Of a stretch of DNA of 64,000 nucleotides, positions 49,654 through 60,463 are shown piece by piece. The notes beneath the pieces are model-generated. The model did no database searches, was not told the DNA's origin, and saw only the letters and a list, made by a program, of their open reading frames with translations. Within the stretch, counting starts at the first letter, position 1, and each line of letters starts with the position of its first letter. Source of the stretch: Pseudomonadota bacterium (GTDB lineage: Bacteria > Pseudomonadota > Alphaproteobacteria > Rhizobiales > Xanthobacteraceae); the NCBI GenBank assembly GCA_023404675.1, contig JAEYAW010000013.1, positions 1 to 64,000 of the forward strand, written 5' to 3'. A program made the translations under genes and the position numbers.

Positions 49654-50598
49654 ATGACGACGCTTCTGATTGCTGAACACGACAACGCTTCGCTGAAGGA
49701 TGCGACCGCCAAGGCGCTGACCGCTGCCGCCGCGCTCGGCGGCGACGTCGAGGTGCTCGTCGCCGGTGAGAACGCCAAGGGCGCGGCCGATGCCGCCGCC
49801 AAGCTGGGCGGCGTCTCCAAGGTGCTGCTCGCGGACAACGCGGCTTACGCCCACGATCTCGCCGAGCCGCTGGCCGCGCTGATCGTGTCGCTCGCCGACA
49901 AGTACGACGCGATCGTCGCGCCCGCGACCTCGCGGTTCAAGAACGTGATGCCGCGCGTCGCCGCTTTGCTCGACGTGATGCAGGTGTCGGAGATCACCAA
50001 GGTGGTTGCGCCCGACACGTTCGAGCGCCCGATCTATGCCGGCAATGCGATCCAGACCGTGAAGTCGAAGGACGCCAAAAAGGTCATCACGGTCCGTACC
50101 TCCACCTTCGCGGCGGCGGGCGAGGGCGGCAGCGCGTCGGTCGAGAGCGTCGCGGCGGCGGCCGATCCGGCGCTGTCCACCTTCATCGGCGAGGAAGTCG
50201 CCAAGAGCGATCGTCCCGAACTGACCTCGGCGAAGATCATCGTCTCGGGCGGCCGCGCGATGCAGAGCCGCGAAAACTTCACCAAGTATATCGAGCCGCT
50301 GGCCGACAAGCTTGGTGCCGGCGTCGGCGCCTCGCGCGCGGCGGTGGATGCGGGTTATGCTCCGAATGACTGGCAGGTCGGCCAGACCGGCAAGGTGGTC
50401 GCGCCGGAGCTGTATGTCGCCGTCGGCATTTCCGGCGCGATCCAGCATCTCGCCGGCATGAAGGACTCGAAGGTGATCGTGGCGATCAACAAGGACGAAG
50501 AGGCGCCGATCTTCCAGGTCGCCGACTACGGCCTTGTCGCCGATCTCTATCAGGCGGTGCCGGAACTGACCGAGGAACTCGGCAAGCTCGGCAAATAA
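49654..50598 (+). CDS. etfA: Electron transfer flavoprotein subunit alpha
   Basis: 314 residues. The N-terminal ETF domain begins TTLLIAEHDNASLKDATAKALTAAAALGGDVEVLVAG. The C-terminal FAD domain has GGRAMQSRENF, and the signature YAPNDWQVGQTGKVVAPELYVAVGISGAIQHLAGMKDSKVIVAINKDEEAPIFQVADYGLVADL. Forms the EtfAB heterodimer. It is coupled to etfB (2-base gap) and followed after 92 bases by a beta-oxidation dehydrogenase. Confidence 0.97.
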   Translation: MTTLLIAEHDNASLKDATAKALTAAAALGGDVEVLVAGENAKGAADAAAKLGGVSKVLLADNAAYAHDLAEPLAALIVSLADKYDAIVAPATSRFKNVMPRVAALLDVMQVSEITKVVAPDTFERPIYAGNAIQTVKSKDAKKVITVRTSTFAAAGEGGSASVESVAAAADPALSTFIGEEVAKSDRPELTSAKIIVSGGRAMQSRENFTKYIEPLADKLGAGVGASRAAVDAGYAPNDWQVGQTGKVVAPELYVAVGISGAIQHLAGMKDSKVIVAINKDEEAPIFQVADYGLVADLYQAVPELTEELGKLGK

Positions 50599-50690
50599 GG
50601 TGCGAGTGCCGGGCGGACGGCGGGTCCGCCCGGACTCTGACATACAGGAGCGGGCCGCCACGGACGCGGCCGTGCCCGGTGAGAAAAACG

Positions 50691-51569
50691 ATGGCGAAGA
50701 TCGAAAAGGTTGGTGTGATCGGCGCGGGCCAGATGGGCAACGGGATCGCCCATGTCACGGCGCTCGCCGGATTTGACGTCATCCTGTACGACGTCTCGCC
50801 GGATCGGGTGAAGGCGGCGCTGGCCACCATCAATGGCAACCTGTCGCGGCAGGTCGCCAAGAAAGCCATCACGGAGGACGCGCGGCAGGCGGCGCTCTCG
50901 CGGATTTCGGCGGCCGACAAGGTCGCCGATCTTGCCGACTGCGATCTGGTGATCGAGAGCGCGACCGAGAAGGAAGACGTCAAGCGCAAGATTTTTCTCG
51001 ATCTCTGCGCGGCGCTGAAGCCTGGCGCGATCGTCGGCTCCAACACCTCCTCGATCTCCATCACGCGCCTTGCGGCCTCGACCGACCGTCCCGAGCAGTT
51101 CATCGGCATTCATTTCATGAATCCGGTGCCGGTGATGGAACTGGTCGAACTGATCCGCGGCATCGCGACGGACGACACCACCTTCGAAGCCGCCAAGGAG
51201 TTCGTCACGCGGCTCGGCAAGCACATCGCCGTCGCCGAGGATTTCCCGGCCTTCATCGTCAACCGCATTCTGCTGCCGATGATCAACGAGGCGATCTACA
51301 CGCTTTATGAAGGTGTCGGGAACGTCGAGGCCATCGACGCGGCGATGAAGCTCGGCGCGCATCACCCGATGGGCCCGCTGGAACTGGCGGATTTCATCGG
51401 CCTCGACACCTGTCTGTCGATCATGCAGGTGCTGCACGAGGGGCTGGCCGATTCCAAGTATCGGCCCTGTCCGCTGCTGGTGAAATATGTCGAGGCCGGC
51501 TGGCTTGGCCGCAAGACGCAGCGCGGCTTCTACGATTATCGCGGAGAGAAGCCTGTCCCCACCCGTTGA
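50691..51569 (+). CDS. 3-hydroxybutyryl-CoA dehydrogenase
   Basis: 292 residues from ATG 50691 (MAKIEKVGVIGAGQMGNGIAHV). NAD(P)-dependent oxidation of short 3-hydroxyacyl-CoA. Rossmann motif GAGQMG, the catalytic His in GIHFMNPVPVMELVELI, and the C-terminal domain FIVNRILLPMINEAIYTLYEGVGNVEAIDAAMKLGAHHPMGPLELADFIGLDT are complete. Its position after etfBA fits beta-oxidation or polyhydroxybutyrate/butyrate metabolism. Confidence 0.95.
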   Translation: MAKIEKVGVIGAGQMGNGIAHVTALAGFDVILYDVSPDRVKAALATINGNLSRQVAKKAITEDARQAALSRISAADKVADLADCDLVIESATEKEDVKRKIFLDLCAALKPGAIVGSNTSSISITRLAASTDRPEQFIGIHFMNPVPVMELVELIRGIATDDTTFEAAKEFVTRLGKHIAVAEDFPAFIVNRILLPMINEAIYTLYEGVGNVEAIDAAMKLGAHHPMGPLELADFIGLDTCLSIMQVLHEGLADSKYRPCPLLVKYVEAGWLGRKTQRGFYDYRGEKPVPTR

Positions 51570-51734
51570 GCGGGCCCGACAAGGTTAGCGCTCCGTTAAC
51601 GGCATCTTCCGGTTTGTGTCCGCAGATGTCCGGGATTCCTTAATGGGTTTCCGGCTATGACGGCACCCGGCTCCACAGGTGTCGGAGCCCGCGCGCCAGA
51701 GGCGCGTGGCATGCGTACGGGTGGAGAATCCCCC

Positions 51735-51932
51735 ATGGATTTGACGACAGTTGCCGGCACGATGATCGGCGGCCAGACGGCGCAGGCGCGCTCCGATATC
51801 GCCATGCGCGTTCTGGACATGAACCTTCAGGCGGAGCGCTCGACGGTGCTGGCCCTGCTCGAACCGGCGAGCATGTCCTCGACGGCCAACCTGGGCCCGG
51901 GCGTCGGCGGTGTCGTGGACACCACAGCCTGA
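51735..51932 (+). CDS. YjfB-like putative motility protein
   Basis: 65 residues from ATG 51735, with GGTGGAGAA as ribosome site. MDLTTVAGTMIGGQTAQARSDIAMRVLDMNLQAERSTVLALLEPA matches the small YjfB family of putative motility proteins, an amphipathic helix followed by a Gly/Ser-rich tail. No flagellar genes lie nearby. The assignment rests on a short sequence. Confidence 0.65.
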   Translation: MDLTTVAGTMIGGQTAQARSDIAMRVLDMNLQAERSTVLALLEPASMSSTANLGPGVGGVVDTTA

Positions 51933-51978
51933 GCAAGCCTTCAGCGCGGGCTGACCCGCTCGGGAGCATACGGAACGC

Positions 51979-52004
51979 AAAAGGCCGGGCATGCCCGGCC
52001 TTTT
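51979..52004. terminator. Bidirectional terminator between YjfB-like gene and trcR
   Basis: AAAAGGCCGGGC, AT, GCCCGGCCTTTT: 12-bp near-perfect stem with A- and T-runs on both sides, in the convergent gap. Confidence 0.88.
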
Positions 52005-52053
52005 CGATTCTGGATTTTCGATTGGATTGGAGCGTTTGGAGGGATGGAGGCCC

Positions 52054-52749
52054 TTACTCCTCGTCGTCCGCGTCCTTCTTGCCGCCGATGGTCTTGAGCT
52101 TGGCGAACACCGCATCGACATTGAGCTCGTCGCTGTCGCGCTCGCTGTATTCGGCATCCCGGCGTGTGGTTTCGGAGGCCGGCAGCAGGGTCGCGCCGCC
52201 ATAGGCCGCCTCGGTCTCCGGCTTTTCCTTTGCGGCGCGCTGGACCTCGAAGTCGAGTTCGATCTGCGAACACAGGCCGAGTGTCACCGGGTCCATCGGG
52301 GTCAGCGTGGCGGCGTTCCAGTGAGTCCGCTCGCGGATGCTGGCGATGGTGGTCTTGGTGGTGCCGACCAGACGCATGATCTGGGCGTCCTTGAGCTCGG
52401 GGTGGTTGCGGACCAGCCAGAGAATCGCGCTCGGGCGCTCGTGGCGGCGGGATACGGGGGTGTAGCGCGGTCCCTTCTTCTTCTTGGCCTCCGGCAGCCG
52501 AACCTTGGATTCGGCGAGCTTCAGCCGGTAGTTCGGGTCCTTCTCGCCGCGTTCGATTTCCTCGCGGGTCAATTGGCCGGTCGCGAGCGGATCCATGCCC
52601 TTGATGCCCTGCGCGGCGTCGCCGTCGGCGATCGCGCTGACCTCGAGGGGGTGCATCTTGCAGAAATCGGCCACCTGATCGAACGTCAGCGCCGTGTTGT
52701 CGACCAGCCAGACGGCCGTGGCCTTCGGCATCAGCGGGGCGTTGGTCAT
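52054..52749 (-). CDS. trcR: Cell-cycle transcriptional regulator TrcR (DUF1013)
   Basis: 231 residues from ATG 52749 (MTNAPLMPKATAVWLVDNTALTFDQVADFCKMHPLEVSAIADGDAAQGIKG). The body has SRRHERPSAILWLVRNHPELKDAQIMRLVGTTKTTIASIRERTHWN, a helix-turn-helix-like block, and a Glu/Asp-rich C-terminus. This is the DUF1013 family, named TrcR, which is confined to alphaproteobacteria. The frame continues far upstream, but there it is only antisense to ispH and thrB. Confidence 0.9.
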   Translation of the reverse strand: MTNAPLMPKATAVWLVDNTALTFDQVADFCKMHPLEVSAIADGDAAQGIKGMDPLATGQLTREEIERGEKDPNYRLKLAESKVRLPEAKKKKGPRYTPVSRRHERPSAILWLVRNHPELKDAQIMRLVGTTKTTIASIRERTHWNAATLTPMDPVTLGLCSQIELDFEVQRAAKEKPETEAAYGGATLLPASETTRRDAEYSERDSDELNVDAVFAKLKTIGGKKDADDEE

Positions 52750-52983
52750 GGCAAATCTCCTTTGCGCTTCGCCCGCCCGGTCGGGGGCGAAGCCGTCAGT
52801 CTCATCGGTGATGAGGGGGAATTGAGCCGCAATATAGGCGGTTCGCGGGGGAGCGGCAATGCTTTGCTGAATCCGCCTTGACAGAGCCGCAAAGCCGGCC
52901 CAAGTCCTTGTTTGCCGACCGTTCCGCTGCGCTCGCCGGAACGCTGTCGATTCGGTTTTCTCCGATTCTAGGGATTTTGACCC

Positions 52984-53967
52984 GTGCAGGCCCCCTCGAC
53001 GCTGGCCCAGAAGCCTCCCCTGAAAGTCGTGCTGTGCTCGCCCCGCGGCTTCTGTGCCGGGGTTGTGCGCGCCATCGATACGGTCGAGCGCGCGCTGGAA
53101 CTCTATGGCGCGCCGGTCTATGTGCGGCACGAGATCGTGCACAACCGCTATGTGGTCGACAGCCTGCGCGCCAAGGGCGCGATCTTCGTCGAGGAACTGG
53201 CCGAGATTCCGGACACCGATGCGCCGGTGGTGTTCTCTGCCCACGGCGTGCCGAAGTCGGTTCCGGAGGATGCGGAACGCCGCAACTTCTTCTCGCTGGA
53301 TGCGACCTGTCCGCTGGTGACGAAGGTGCATCGCGAGGCGGCGATCCACTTCAAGCGGGGTCGTGAAATCCTGTTGATCGGGCATTCGCATCATCCGGAA
53401 GTGGTCGGCACCGTCGGCCAGCTCCCCGCCGGAGCCGTGACGCTGATCGAGACCGCCGAGGACGCGGCGACGTTCCAGCCGAAGAATCCGGACAATCTCG
53501 CCTTCGTGACCCAGACGACCCTGTCGATCGATGACACCAAGGAAATCGTCGCGGTGCTGAACGAGCGCTTCCCGAACATCGCCGGCCCGCACAAGGAAGA
53601 CATCTGCTACGCCACCACCAACCGGCAGCTCGCCGTGAAGAAGGTGGCGCCGGTGGTCGATGCCCTGATCGTGGTCGGCGCGCCGAATTCGTCCAACTCG
53701 CAGCGTCTGCGCGAAGTCGCCCAGCGCGAGGGCTGCGGCCGCGCGGTGCTGGCGCAGCGCGCCACCGATCTCGACTGGGACATGCTGGCGGGGATCGAGA
53801 GCGTCGGCATCACGGCGGGCGCCTCCGCGCCCGAGGTGATCGTCGAGGAGATCATGGACGCGTTCGCCGAGCGCTACACGCTCCATGTGGAAACCGTGTC
53901 GGCGGCGTTCGAGAACGAGTTCTTCCCGCTGCCGCGCCCGCTGCGCCACGAGAACGCGGCCGAGTAG
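52984..53967 (+). CDS. ispH: 4-hydroxy-3-methylbut-2-enyl diphosphate reductase
   Basis: 327 residues, GTG start at 52984. Last step of the non-mevalonate isoprenoid pathway, giving IPP and DMAPP. The Fe-S cluster cysteines lie in SPRGFCAGVVRAIDTVE, LDATCPLVTKVHREA and KEDICYATTNRQLAV; other motifs are HEIVHN, SAHGVPKSV and SNSQRLREVA. It begins ispH-thrB-rnhA, with thrB 6 bases downstream. Confidence 0.96.
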   Translation: MQAPSTLAQKPPLKVVLCSPRGFCAGVVRAIDTVERALELYGAPVYVRHEIVHNRYVVDSLRAKGAIFVEELAEIPDTDAPVVFSAHGVPKSVPEDAERRNFFSLDATCPLVTKVHREAAIHFKRGREILLIGHSHHPEVVGTVGQLPAGAVTLIETAEDAATFQPKNPDNLAFVTQTTLSIDDTKEIVAVLNERFPNIAGPHKEDICYATTNRQLAVKKVAPVVDALIVVGAPNSSNSQRLREVAQREGCGRAVLAQRATDLDWDMLAGIESVGITAGASAPEVIVEEIMDAFAERYTLHVETVSAAFENEFFPLPRPLRHENAAE

Positions 53968-53973
53968 GCCGCG

Positions 53974-54954
53974 ATGGCGGTCTATACCGACGTTCCGGCC
54001 GACGAACTCGCCCGCTTCATCGCCGCCTACGATATCGGCGAGCTGATGTCCTACAAGGGCATCGCCGAAGGCGTGGAGAATTCCAACTTCCTGCTGCACA
54101 CCTCGAAGGGCGCGTATTTCCTCACGCTCTATGAGAAGCGCGTGGCGGAAGGCGACCTGCCGTTCTTTCTCGGCCTGATGAGGCATCTGGCGGCGCGCGG
54201 CATTCACTGCCCGCAGCCGGTGGTGACCCGCGACGGCGAGGTGCTCGGGCGTCTTGCGGGGCGTCCCGCCGCGATCATCGATTTTCTCGAAGGCATGTGG
54301 CCGCGCCGGCCGAACGTGGCGCATTGCGCCGCGATCGGCGAGGCGCTGGCGCGCCTGCACGAGGCTGGCCGCGATTTTCCGATGACGCGCCCCAACACGC
54401 TGTCGCTGAGCGGCTGGCGCGCGCTGTTCGAGAGCGCCGCGCCGCGCGCCGACACGGTGCAGCCGGGTCTGTCCGGTTTCGTCGCGCAGGAGCTGGCGTT
54501 TCTGGAGGCCAACTGGCCGGCCGGGCTTCCGGACGGCGTGATCCATGCCGACCTGTTTCCGGACAATGCGCTGTTTCTCGGCCAGGATCTGTCCGGGCTG
54601 ATCGACTTCTACTTCGCCTGTAACGACTTCTTCGCCTACGATATCGCGATCTGCCTCAATGCGTGGTGCTTCGAGCCCGATCACACCTTCAACGTCACCA
54701 AGGCGCGCGCCATGCTAAACGCCTACATGCAGGTGCGGCCGCTGGCGCAGGCCGAACTGGATGCGCTGCCGCGTCTGGCGCGGGGTGCGGCGCTGCGCTT
54801 CCTGCTGACACGTCTGGTGGACTGGCTGAACGTGCCGCCGGGCGCGCTGGTGAAGCCGAAGGATCCGCTGGAATACGTCCGCAAGCTGCGTTTCCACCAA
54901 AGTGTGGACAGCGTCGCGGACTATGGCGTTGCCCGCGCGGGATGTGCGGCGTGA
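53974..54954 (+). CDS. thrB: Homoserine kinase (ThrB, aminoglycoside phosphotransferase fold)
   Basis: 326 residues. Phosphorylates L-homoserine for threonine synthesis. It is the APH-like type used by alphaproteobacteria rather than the GHMP type of enterics: GIAEGVENSNFLLHTSKGAYFLTLYEKRV, the catalytic loop GVIHADLFPDNALF and the metal-binding DFYFACNDFFAYDIAICLN. It follows ispH by 6 bases; rnhA starts within its last codons. Confidence 0.95.
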   Translation: MAVYTDVPADELARFIAAYDIGELMSYKGIAEGVENSNFLLHTSKGAYFLTLYEKRVAEGDLPFFLGLMRHLAARGIHCPQPVVTRDGEVLGRLAGRPAAIIDFLEGMWPRRPNVAHCAAIGEALARLHEAGRDFPMTRPNTLSLSGWRALFESAAPRADTVQPGLSGFVAQELAFLEANWPAGLPDGVIHADLFPDNALFLGQDLSGLIDFYFACNDFFAYDIAICLNAWCFEPDHTFNVTKARAMLNAYMQVRPLAQAELDALPRLARGAALRFLLTRLVDWLNVPPGALVKPKDPLEYVRKLRFHQSVDSVADYGVARAGCAA

Positions 54955-55406
54955 GCCTGCCGCAAGTCGAGATTTATACCGACGGCGCCTGCTCCGGCAA
55001 TCCGGGGCCGGGCGGCTGGGGTGCCGTGCTGCGTTTCGGCGAGGCCGAGAAGGAATTGAAGGGCGGCGAACCCAACACCACCAACAACCGCATGGAACTG
55101 ATGGCGGCGATCTCGGCGCTGGAGGCGCTGACGAAGTCCTGCGTCATCAACCTGCACACCGACAGCCAATATGTCCGTCAGGGCATCACCAGCTGGATTC
55201 ACGGCTGGAAGCGCAACGGCTGGCGCACCGCCGACAAGAAGCCGGTCAAGAATGTCGACCTGTGGCAGCGGCTCGACGAGGCGCTGAAGCGCCATGAGGT
55301 GCACTGGCACTGGGTGAAGGGCCACGCGGGGCACGACGACAACGAACGCGCCGACAAACTGGCGCGCGAGGGCGTCGCCATGGCGCGGCTGATGCAGGCG
55401 GGTTAG
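54951..55406 (+). CDS. rnhA: Ribonuclease HI
   Basis: 151 residues from GTG 54951 (MSLPQVEIYTDGACSGNPGPGGWG), overlapping the thrB stop by 4 bases; ATG 54942 would add three residues. Removes the RNA strand of RNA-DNA hybrids. Catalytic carboxylates are in YTDGACSGNPG, NNRMELMAAI, LHTDSQYV and DNERADKLA, with the His loop in VKGHAGHDDN. Length is normal (E. coli 155). Confidence 0.95.
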   Translation: MSLPQVEIYTDGACSGNPGPGGWGAVLRFGEAEKELKGGEPNTTNNRMELMAAISALEALTKSCVINLHTDSQYVRQGITSWIHGWKRNGWRTADKKPVKNVDLWQRLDEALKRHEVHWHWVKGHAGHDDNERADKLAREGVAMARLMQAG

Positions 55407-55652
55407 TCGTCGAGCCTTTCGGGTCTGCCGATCGCCTTGCGCTCGTCCGCCGCCACGCGGCGCTCCACCTTCCTGATGTCTTCGTCCGGACGGCCGTGCG
55501 AGCAGGACGCGGAAAGCCAACAACCCTTTTGAATGATGTCGTCCCGCCCGAACAAATTTCAACTCCAAAGAGAGTTTATGTATCTATACGCGCAATAGAA
55601 TCGTTGAGTAATATCGTCGCCTCGATTGAGGTTCTTGGGGCGAGATATCATT
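55407..55652. other. AT-richer junction between rnhA and an orphan gene
   Basis: 246 bases without a convincing gene. The minus strand has an open frame ending in ...SCSHGRPDEDIRKVERRV then ADERKAIGRPERLDD-stop (about 55407-55530), possibly the 3' remnant of a lost gene, with no start codon in a sensible place. From about 55540 the sequence becomes much richer in A and T than the flanks. Confidence 0.4.
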
Positions 55653-56264
55653 ATGAAGAGGTCTATTTTTGCTTGGGTTGTCGCGATTGCGGCTATCGGG
55701 ATCTGTGAGCGGACAGAGGCTCAGGAGCTACGCTTTTTCCAGCCGTCAACGGTTGCAAACTCGATCAAGTGCGAGATTGGGACATTTGCCAAGTCCGTCA
55801 GCAGAATCACGTTGCCGGCCAACGCTCGTCGCGTTCGCGTCGCCGTCACAAATACGGAAACAGACGACAGTGGCCTTGGGGCGACGATCTCGAGTATTGT
55901 TGCCAATCTGTTCAAGTTTGGAGGTCAAGTCAGTCGGAGCGAGACGCGGTCGGGTATGACGGCCATCATCTACAATCTTTCCTCCAAACAGCTTCCCAAT
56001 TGCAGCAAGCGCGACCGTGTTCCGGCGCCGGGTGTCGGCGTTCTGAACTGTCTGTCGAACAATCGACACGCGTTCGCTGATGCGGCGAACGGCAGTCAGG
56101 AATTCGATGAAGTGTCCTGTTATGTTGCAGTGACGGTCAAGAAGGGGTTTTCTGCCTCGCTCGGTATTCCGATCTACGTCATCACTTTCGGCCCTACGTT
56201 CGAAGGATCAACAACTGGAACCTTCCGAATTGATATCGCAGTCCCTCCGCCGAAGCGGGCTTAA
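55653..56264 (+). CDS. Orphan secreted protein of unknown function in an AT-richer islet
   Basis: 203 residues from ATG 55653 (MKRSIFAWVVAIAAIGICERTEAQE), a clear signal peptide with likely cleavage after TEA. The mature part is rich in Ser/Thr/Val, as in beta-sandwich proteins (VSRITLPANARRVRVAVTNTETDDSGLGATISSIVANLFKFGG), with Cys at CEIG, NCSK, NCLS and SCYV. I do not recognise a family. Base composition is clearly less GC-rich than the neighbours, suggesting recent acquisition. It is alone on its strand between rnhA and an ABC exporter. Confidence 0.75.
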   Translation: MKRSIFAWVVAIAAIGICERTEAQELRFFQPSTVANSIKCEIGTFAKSVSRITLPANARRVRVAVTNTETDDSGLGATISSIVANLFKFGGQVSRSETRSGMTAIIYNLSSKQLPNCSKRDRVPAPGVGVLNCLSNNRHAFADAANGSQEFDEVSCYVAVTVKKGFSASLGIPIYVITFGPTFEGSTTGTFRIDIAVPPPKRA

Positions 56265-56410
56265 ACGGGCGCGATTCAGTTCATCCGGCTGCGGGGGCTG
56301 CTTCATAACCGGAGCTGAAGCCTCGGCGTCCTTGTTGACCGGCTATCTATTACGGCGCAAACGATCTCTCCGATCCAGCAACCGGCTGGAGGGATTGCCT
56401 GATGGCCCTC

Positions 56411-58258
<1,848 letters not shown>

Positions 58259-58416
58259 CGTTCACCTGTTTGGCGGCTCAGATAGGCCGGATCGGGGCGG
58301 CGAGGCAAATCGGCCGGGTCGCTTGTGCGGGAGGGCGGTTTGCGTTATAGAGCCCGCCAATTCTCATCCAGATGCAAACCTGACGTCGGGCGCGCACGCG
58401 CCGAAAAGGCAATTCC

Positions 58417-58638
58417 ATGAAGGATATTCATCCCGACTATCACACCATCAAGGTCGTGATGACGGACGGCACCGAGTACCTGACCCGCTCCACCTGGGGC
58501 AAGGAAGGCGACACGCTGAACCTCGACATCGATCCGAAGTCGCATCCGGCCTGGACCGGCGGCACCCAGCAGCTGATGGATCGCGGTGGCCGCGTCTCGC
58601 GGTTCCAGAAGAAGTTTTCCGGCCTGCTCAAGGCCTGA
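58417..58638 (+). CDS. rpmE: Ribosomal protein L31, zinc-free type
   Basis: 73 residues. MKDIHPDYHTIKVVMTDGTEYLTRSTWGKEGDTLNLDIDPKSHPAWTGG...GRVSRFQKKFSGLL is the L31 pattern of alphaproteobacteria. It contains no cysteine, so the four zinc ligands of the C+ form are absent. A component of the large subunit near the central protuberance. The gene is monocistronic and followed by a strong terminator. Confidence 0.96.
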   Translation: MKDIHPDYHTIKVVMTDGTEYLTRSTWGKEGDTLNLDIDPKSHPAWTGGTQQLMDRGGRVSRFQKKFSGLLKA

Positions 58639-58699
58639 TCGGACGGCCGGCGATCCGCGCCGGCTTGTCTCGCGATCGGATGAAAGCCGTTCCCGAATG

Positions 58700-58727
58700 A
58701 AAACGCCTCCCGTCCGGGAGGCGTTTT
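58700..58727. terminator. Bidirectional terminator between rpmE and the binding-protein gene
   Basis: AAAACGCCTCCCG (58700-58712), TC, CGGGAGGCGTTTT (58715-58727): a 13-base inverted repeat with T-runs in both directions, in the convergent gap. Confidence 0.92.
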
Positions 58728-58751
58728 GCGTTTTACCGCGGCGCGTCCCGC

Positions 58752-59993
58752 TCAGTTGGTCGCCTTGACGTAAGGGCAGCCGCCGTCCTTCATCGGGCGG
58801 AACACCTGGTCGCCGGGGACTTCCGCGAGCACCTTGTAGTAGTCCCACGGGTACTTGGATTCTTCCGGCTTCTTGACCTCGAGCAGGAACATGCTGTGCA
58901 CCATGCGGCCATCCTCGCGCAGGACGCCGTTGTCGGTGAACGCGTCGCGCACCGGCATTTCCCGCATCTTCGCCAGCACCGCCTTGGTCTCCTTGGTGCC
59001 GGCCGCCTCCACCGCCTTGAGATAGTGCAGCGTCCCGCTGTAGGTCGCGGCCTGGTTCATGGTCGGCATCCGCTTCATGCGCTCGAAGAAGCGCTTGCCG
59101 AAGGCGCGGGTGCGGTCGTTGAGATCCCAGTAGTAGGCCTCGGTGATGATCAGGCCGTTGGCGAGCTTCAGGCCGAGGCTGTGAATGTCCGAGATGAACA
59201 TCACGATGCCCGCCAGATTCTGGCCGCCCGCGACGATTCCGAACTCGGCCGCCTGCTTGATGGTGTTGATGGTGTCGCCGCCGCCATTGGCGAGGCCGAT
59301 GATCTTCGCCTTCGACGACTGCGCCTGCAGCAGGAACGAGGAGAAGTCCGCGTTGTTCAGCGGGTGCCGCGAACTGCCGAGCACCTTGCCGCCTGCCGCT
59401 TTGACGATCTCGCCGGTGTCGCGCTCGATGGAGTGACCGAACAGATAGTCCGCCGTGATGAAGTACCAGCTGTCGCCGCCGTTCTTCACGATGGCGCTGC
59501 CGACGGTCTTGGCGTTGCCGTAGGTGTCGTAGGTCCAGTGCGCGGTGTAGGGCGAACACGACTTGCCGGTGATGTCCGAGCTCGCCGCGTCGGTGATGAT
59601 CATGATCTTTTCGAACTTCTTCGACATCTCCATCGCGGCCAGCGCGGTGGCGGATGTCGGCAGGTCGATGATCATGTCGACGTTCTCGGCCTCGTACCAC
59701 TTGCGCGCCAGCGAGGCGGCGATGTCGGGCTTGTTGAGCACGTCGGCGAAGATCATCTCGATCGGCTTGCCGAGCACCTTGCCGCCCATGTCCTCGATGG
59801 CCATTTTCGTGGCCTCGACGTTGCCCATCCCGCCGATGTCCGCATAGACCGACGAGAAGTCGCTCAGAACGCCGATCTTGACCGCGTCCTGCGCGGCCGC
59901 TGGCCATGCGAGCGACAGCGCAGCCGCAGCAACGAGGGCCTTCAGGCCGAGATGTTTGATTCCGAAAGGCCTGATCCCAAAGCGTTGGACCAT
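58752..59993 (-). CDS. ABC transporter substrate-binding protein (branched-chain amino acid type)
   Basis: 413 residues from ATG 59993 (MVQRFGIRPFGIKHLGL). A signal peptide ends at AWPAAAQDAV. Type 1 periplasmic-binding fold: VKIGVLSDFSSVYADIGGMGNVEATKMAIEDMGG, IIDLPTSATALAAMEMSKKF, NGGDSWYFITADYLFGHSIERDTGEIVKAAGGKVLGSSRHPLNNADFSSFLLQAQ. The ligand is unknown (amino acid, amide or aromatic acid). No permease or ATPase gene lies beside it, so it must share a transporter encoded elsewhere. An upstream ATG (60032) adds 13 residues without signal features. Confidence 0.9.
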   Translation of the reverse strand: MVQRFGIRPFGIKHLGLKALVAAAALSLAWPAAAQDAVKIGVLSDFSSVYADIGGMGNVEATKMAIEDMGGKVLGKPIEMIFADVLNKPDIAASLARKWYEAENVDMIIDLPTSATALAAMEMSKKFEKIMIITDAASSDITGKSCSPYTAHWTYDTYGNAKTVGSAIVKNGGDSWYFITADYLFGHSIERDTGEIVKAAGGKVLGSSRHPLNNADFSSFLLQAQSSKAKIIGLANGGGDTINTIKQAAEFGIVAGGQNLAGIVMFISDIHSLGLKLANGLIITEAYYWDLNDRTRAFGKRFFERMKRMPTMNQAATYSGTLHYLKAVEAAGTKETKAVLAKMREMPVRDAFTDNGVLREDGRMVHSMFLLEVKKPEESKYPWDYYKVLAEVPGDQVFRPMKDGGCPYVKATN

Positions 59994-60463
59994 CGTATTT
60001 CCCCCTTGGCTCCCTGTGGCGTTTCGGCGCAACGGATTGCGAGCGCCGGCCGCTGACGGGGCATTTTGGTTTGCGTTTCCTCTGTCCCCGTTTCGGCGAG
60101 GTCGGTGCCGGCGGGGTATCGGGCGACTATGGAGAGGCGGCGGGCATAGTCAAGCATTCCCGCCGCGGCGTGATGTCAGGGCTTTTCCCGCCGGATCGCG
60201 CAGGGGAAGTCGTGAGCATCAAGGTTAATCTTCAGGACGGCGCTTGCGCGGCATTTCCGTGATAAGTTGAGGACGCGGATCGGCGGTCGCGGAAGATGAA
60301 AAATCGTCAATCTTCCGTCAGGGGCCGTGCGATTTTCTGCGCTGCGATGTAGCCTGCGTTACGGGTGACGATCGTTACGGGTGACGACCTTCGCCGCCGC
60401 GGCGGAAGATGTCTTGAGCTAGCGGGTGCAACGTGACGTTGTGCCCATAATGGGCGGATAGAG
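59994..60463. other. Divergent region between binding-protein gene and RND efflux operon
   Basis: 470 bases with no convincing gene. It holds a 7-bp stem GGAAGAT/ATCTTCC (60291-60297 and 60310-60316) with an AT-rich loop, and a direct repeat of CGTTACGGGTGACGA at 60357-60371 and 60373-60387 (16-base period), about 80-105 bases before the efflux operon. The repeat is a plausible operator. No regulator gene lies next to it in this window. Confidence 0.55.

Noticed and set aside
52750..54684. Long upstream extension of the trcR frame
   Set aside because: The extension is antisense to ispH and thrB and has no TrcR similarity; ATG 52749 gives the family-typical start.
58345..59907. Minus-strand open frame of 520 codons overlapping the binding-protein gene in another frame
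   Set aside because: Low-complexity Arg/Gly/His translation; the overlapping frame at 58752-59993 has a signal peptide and a complete binding-protein fold.
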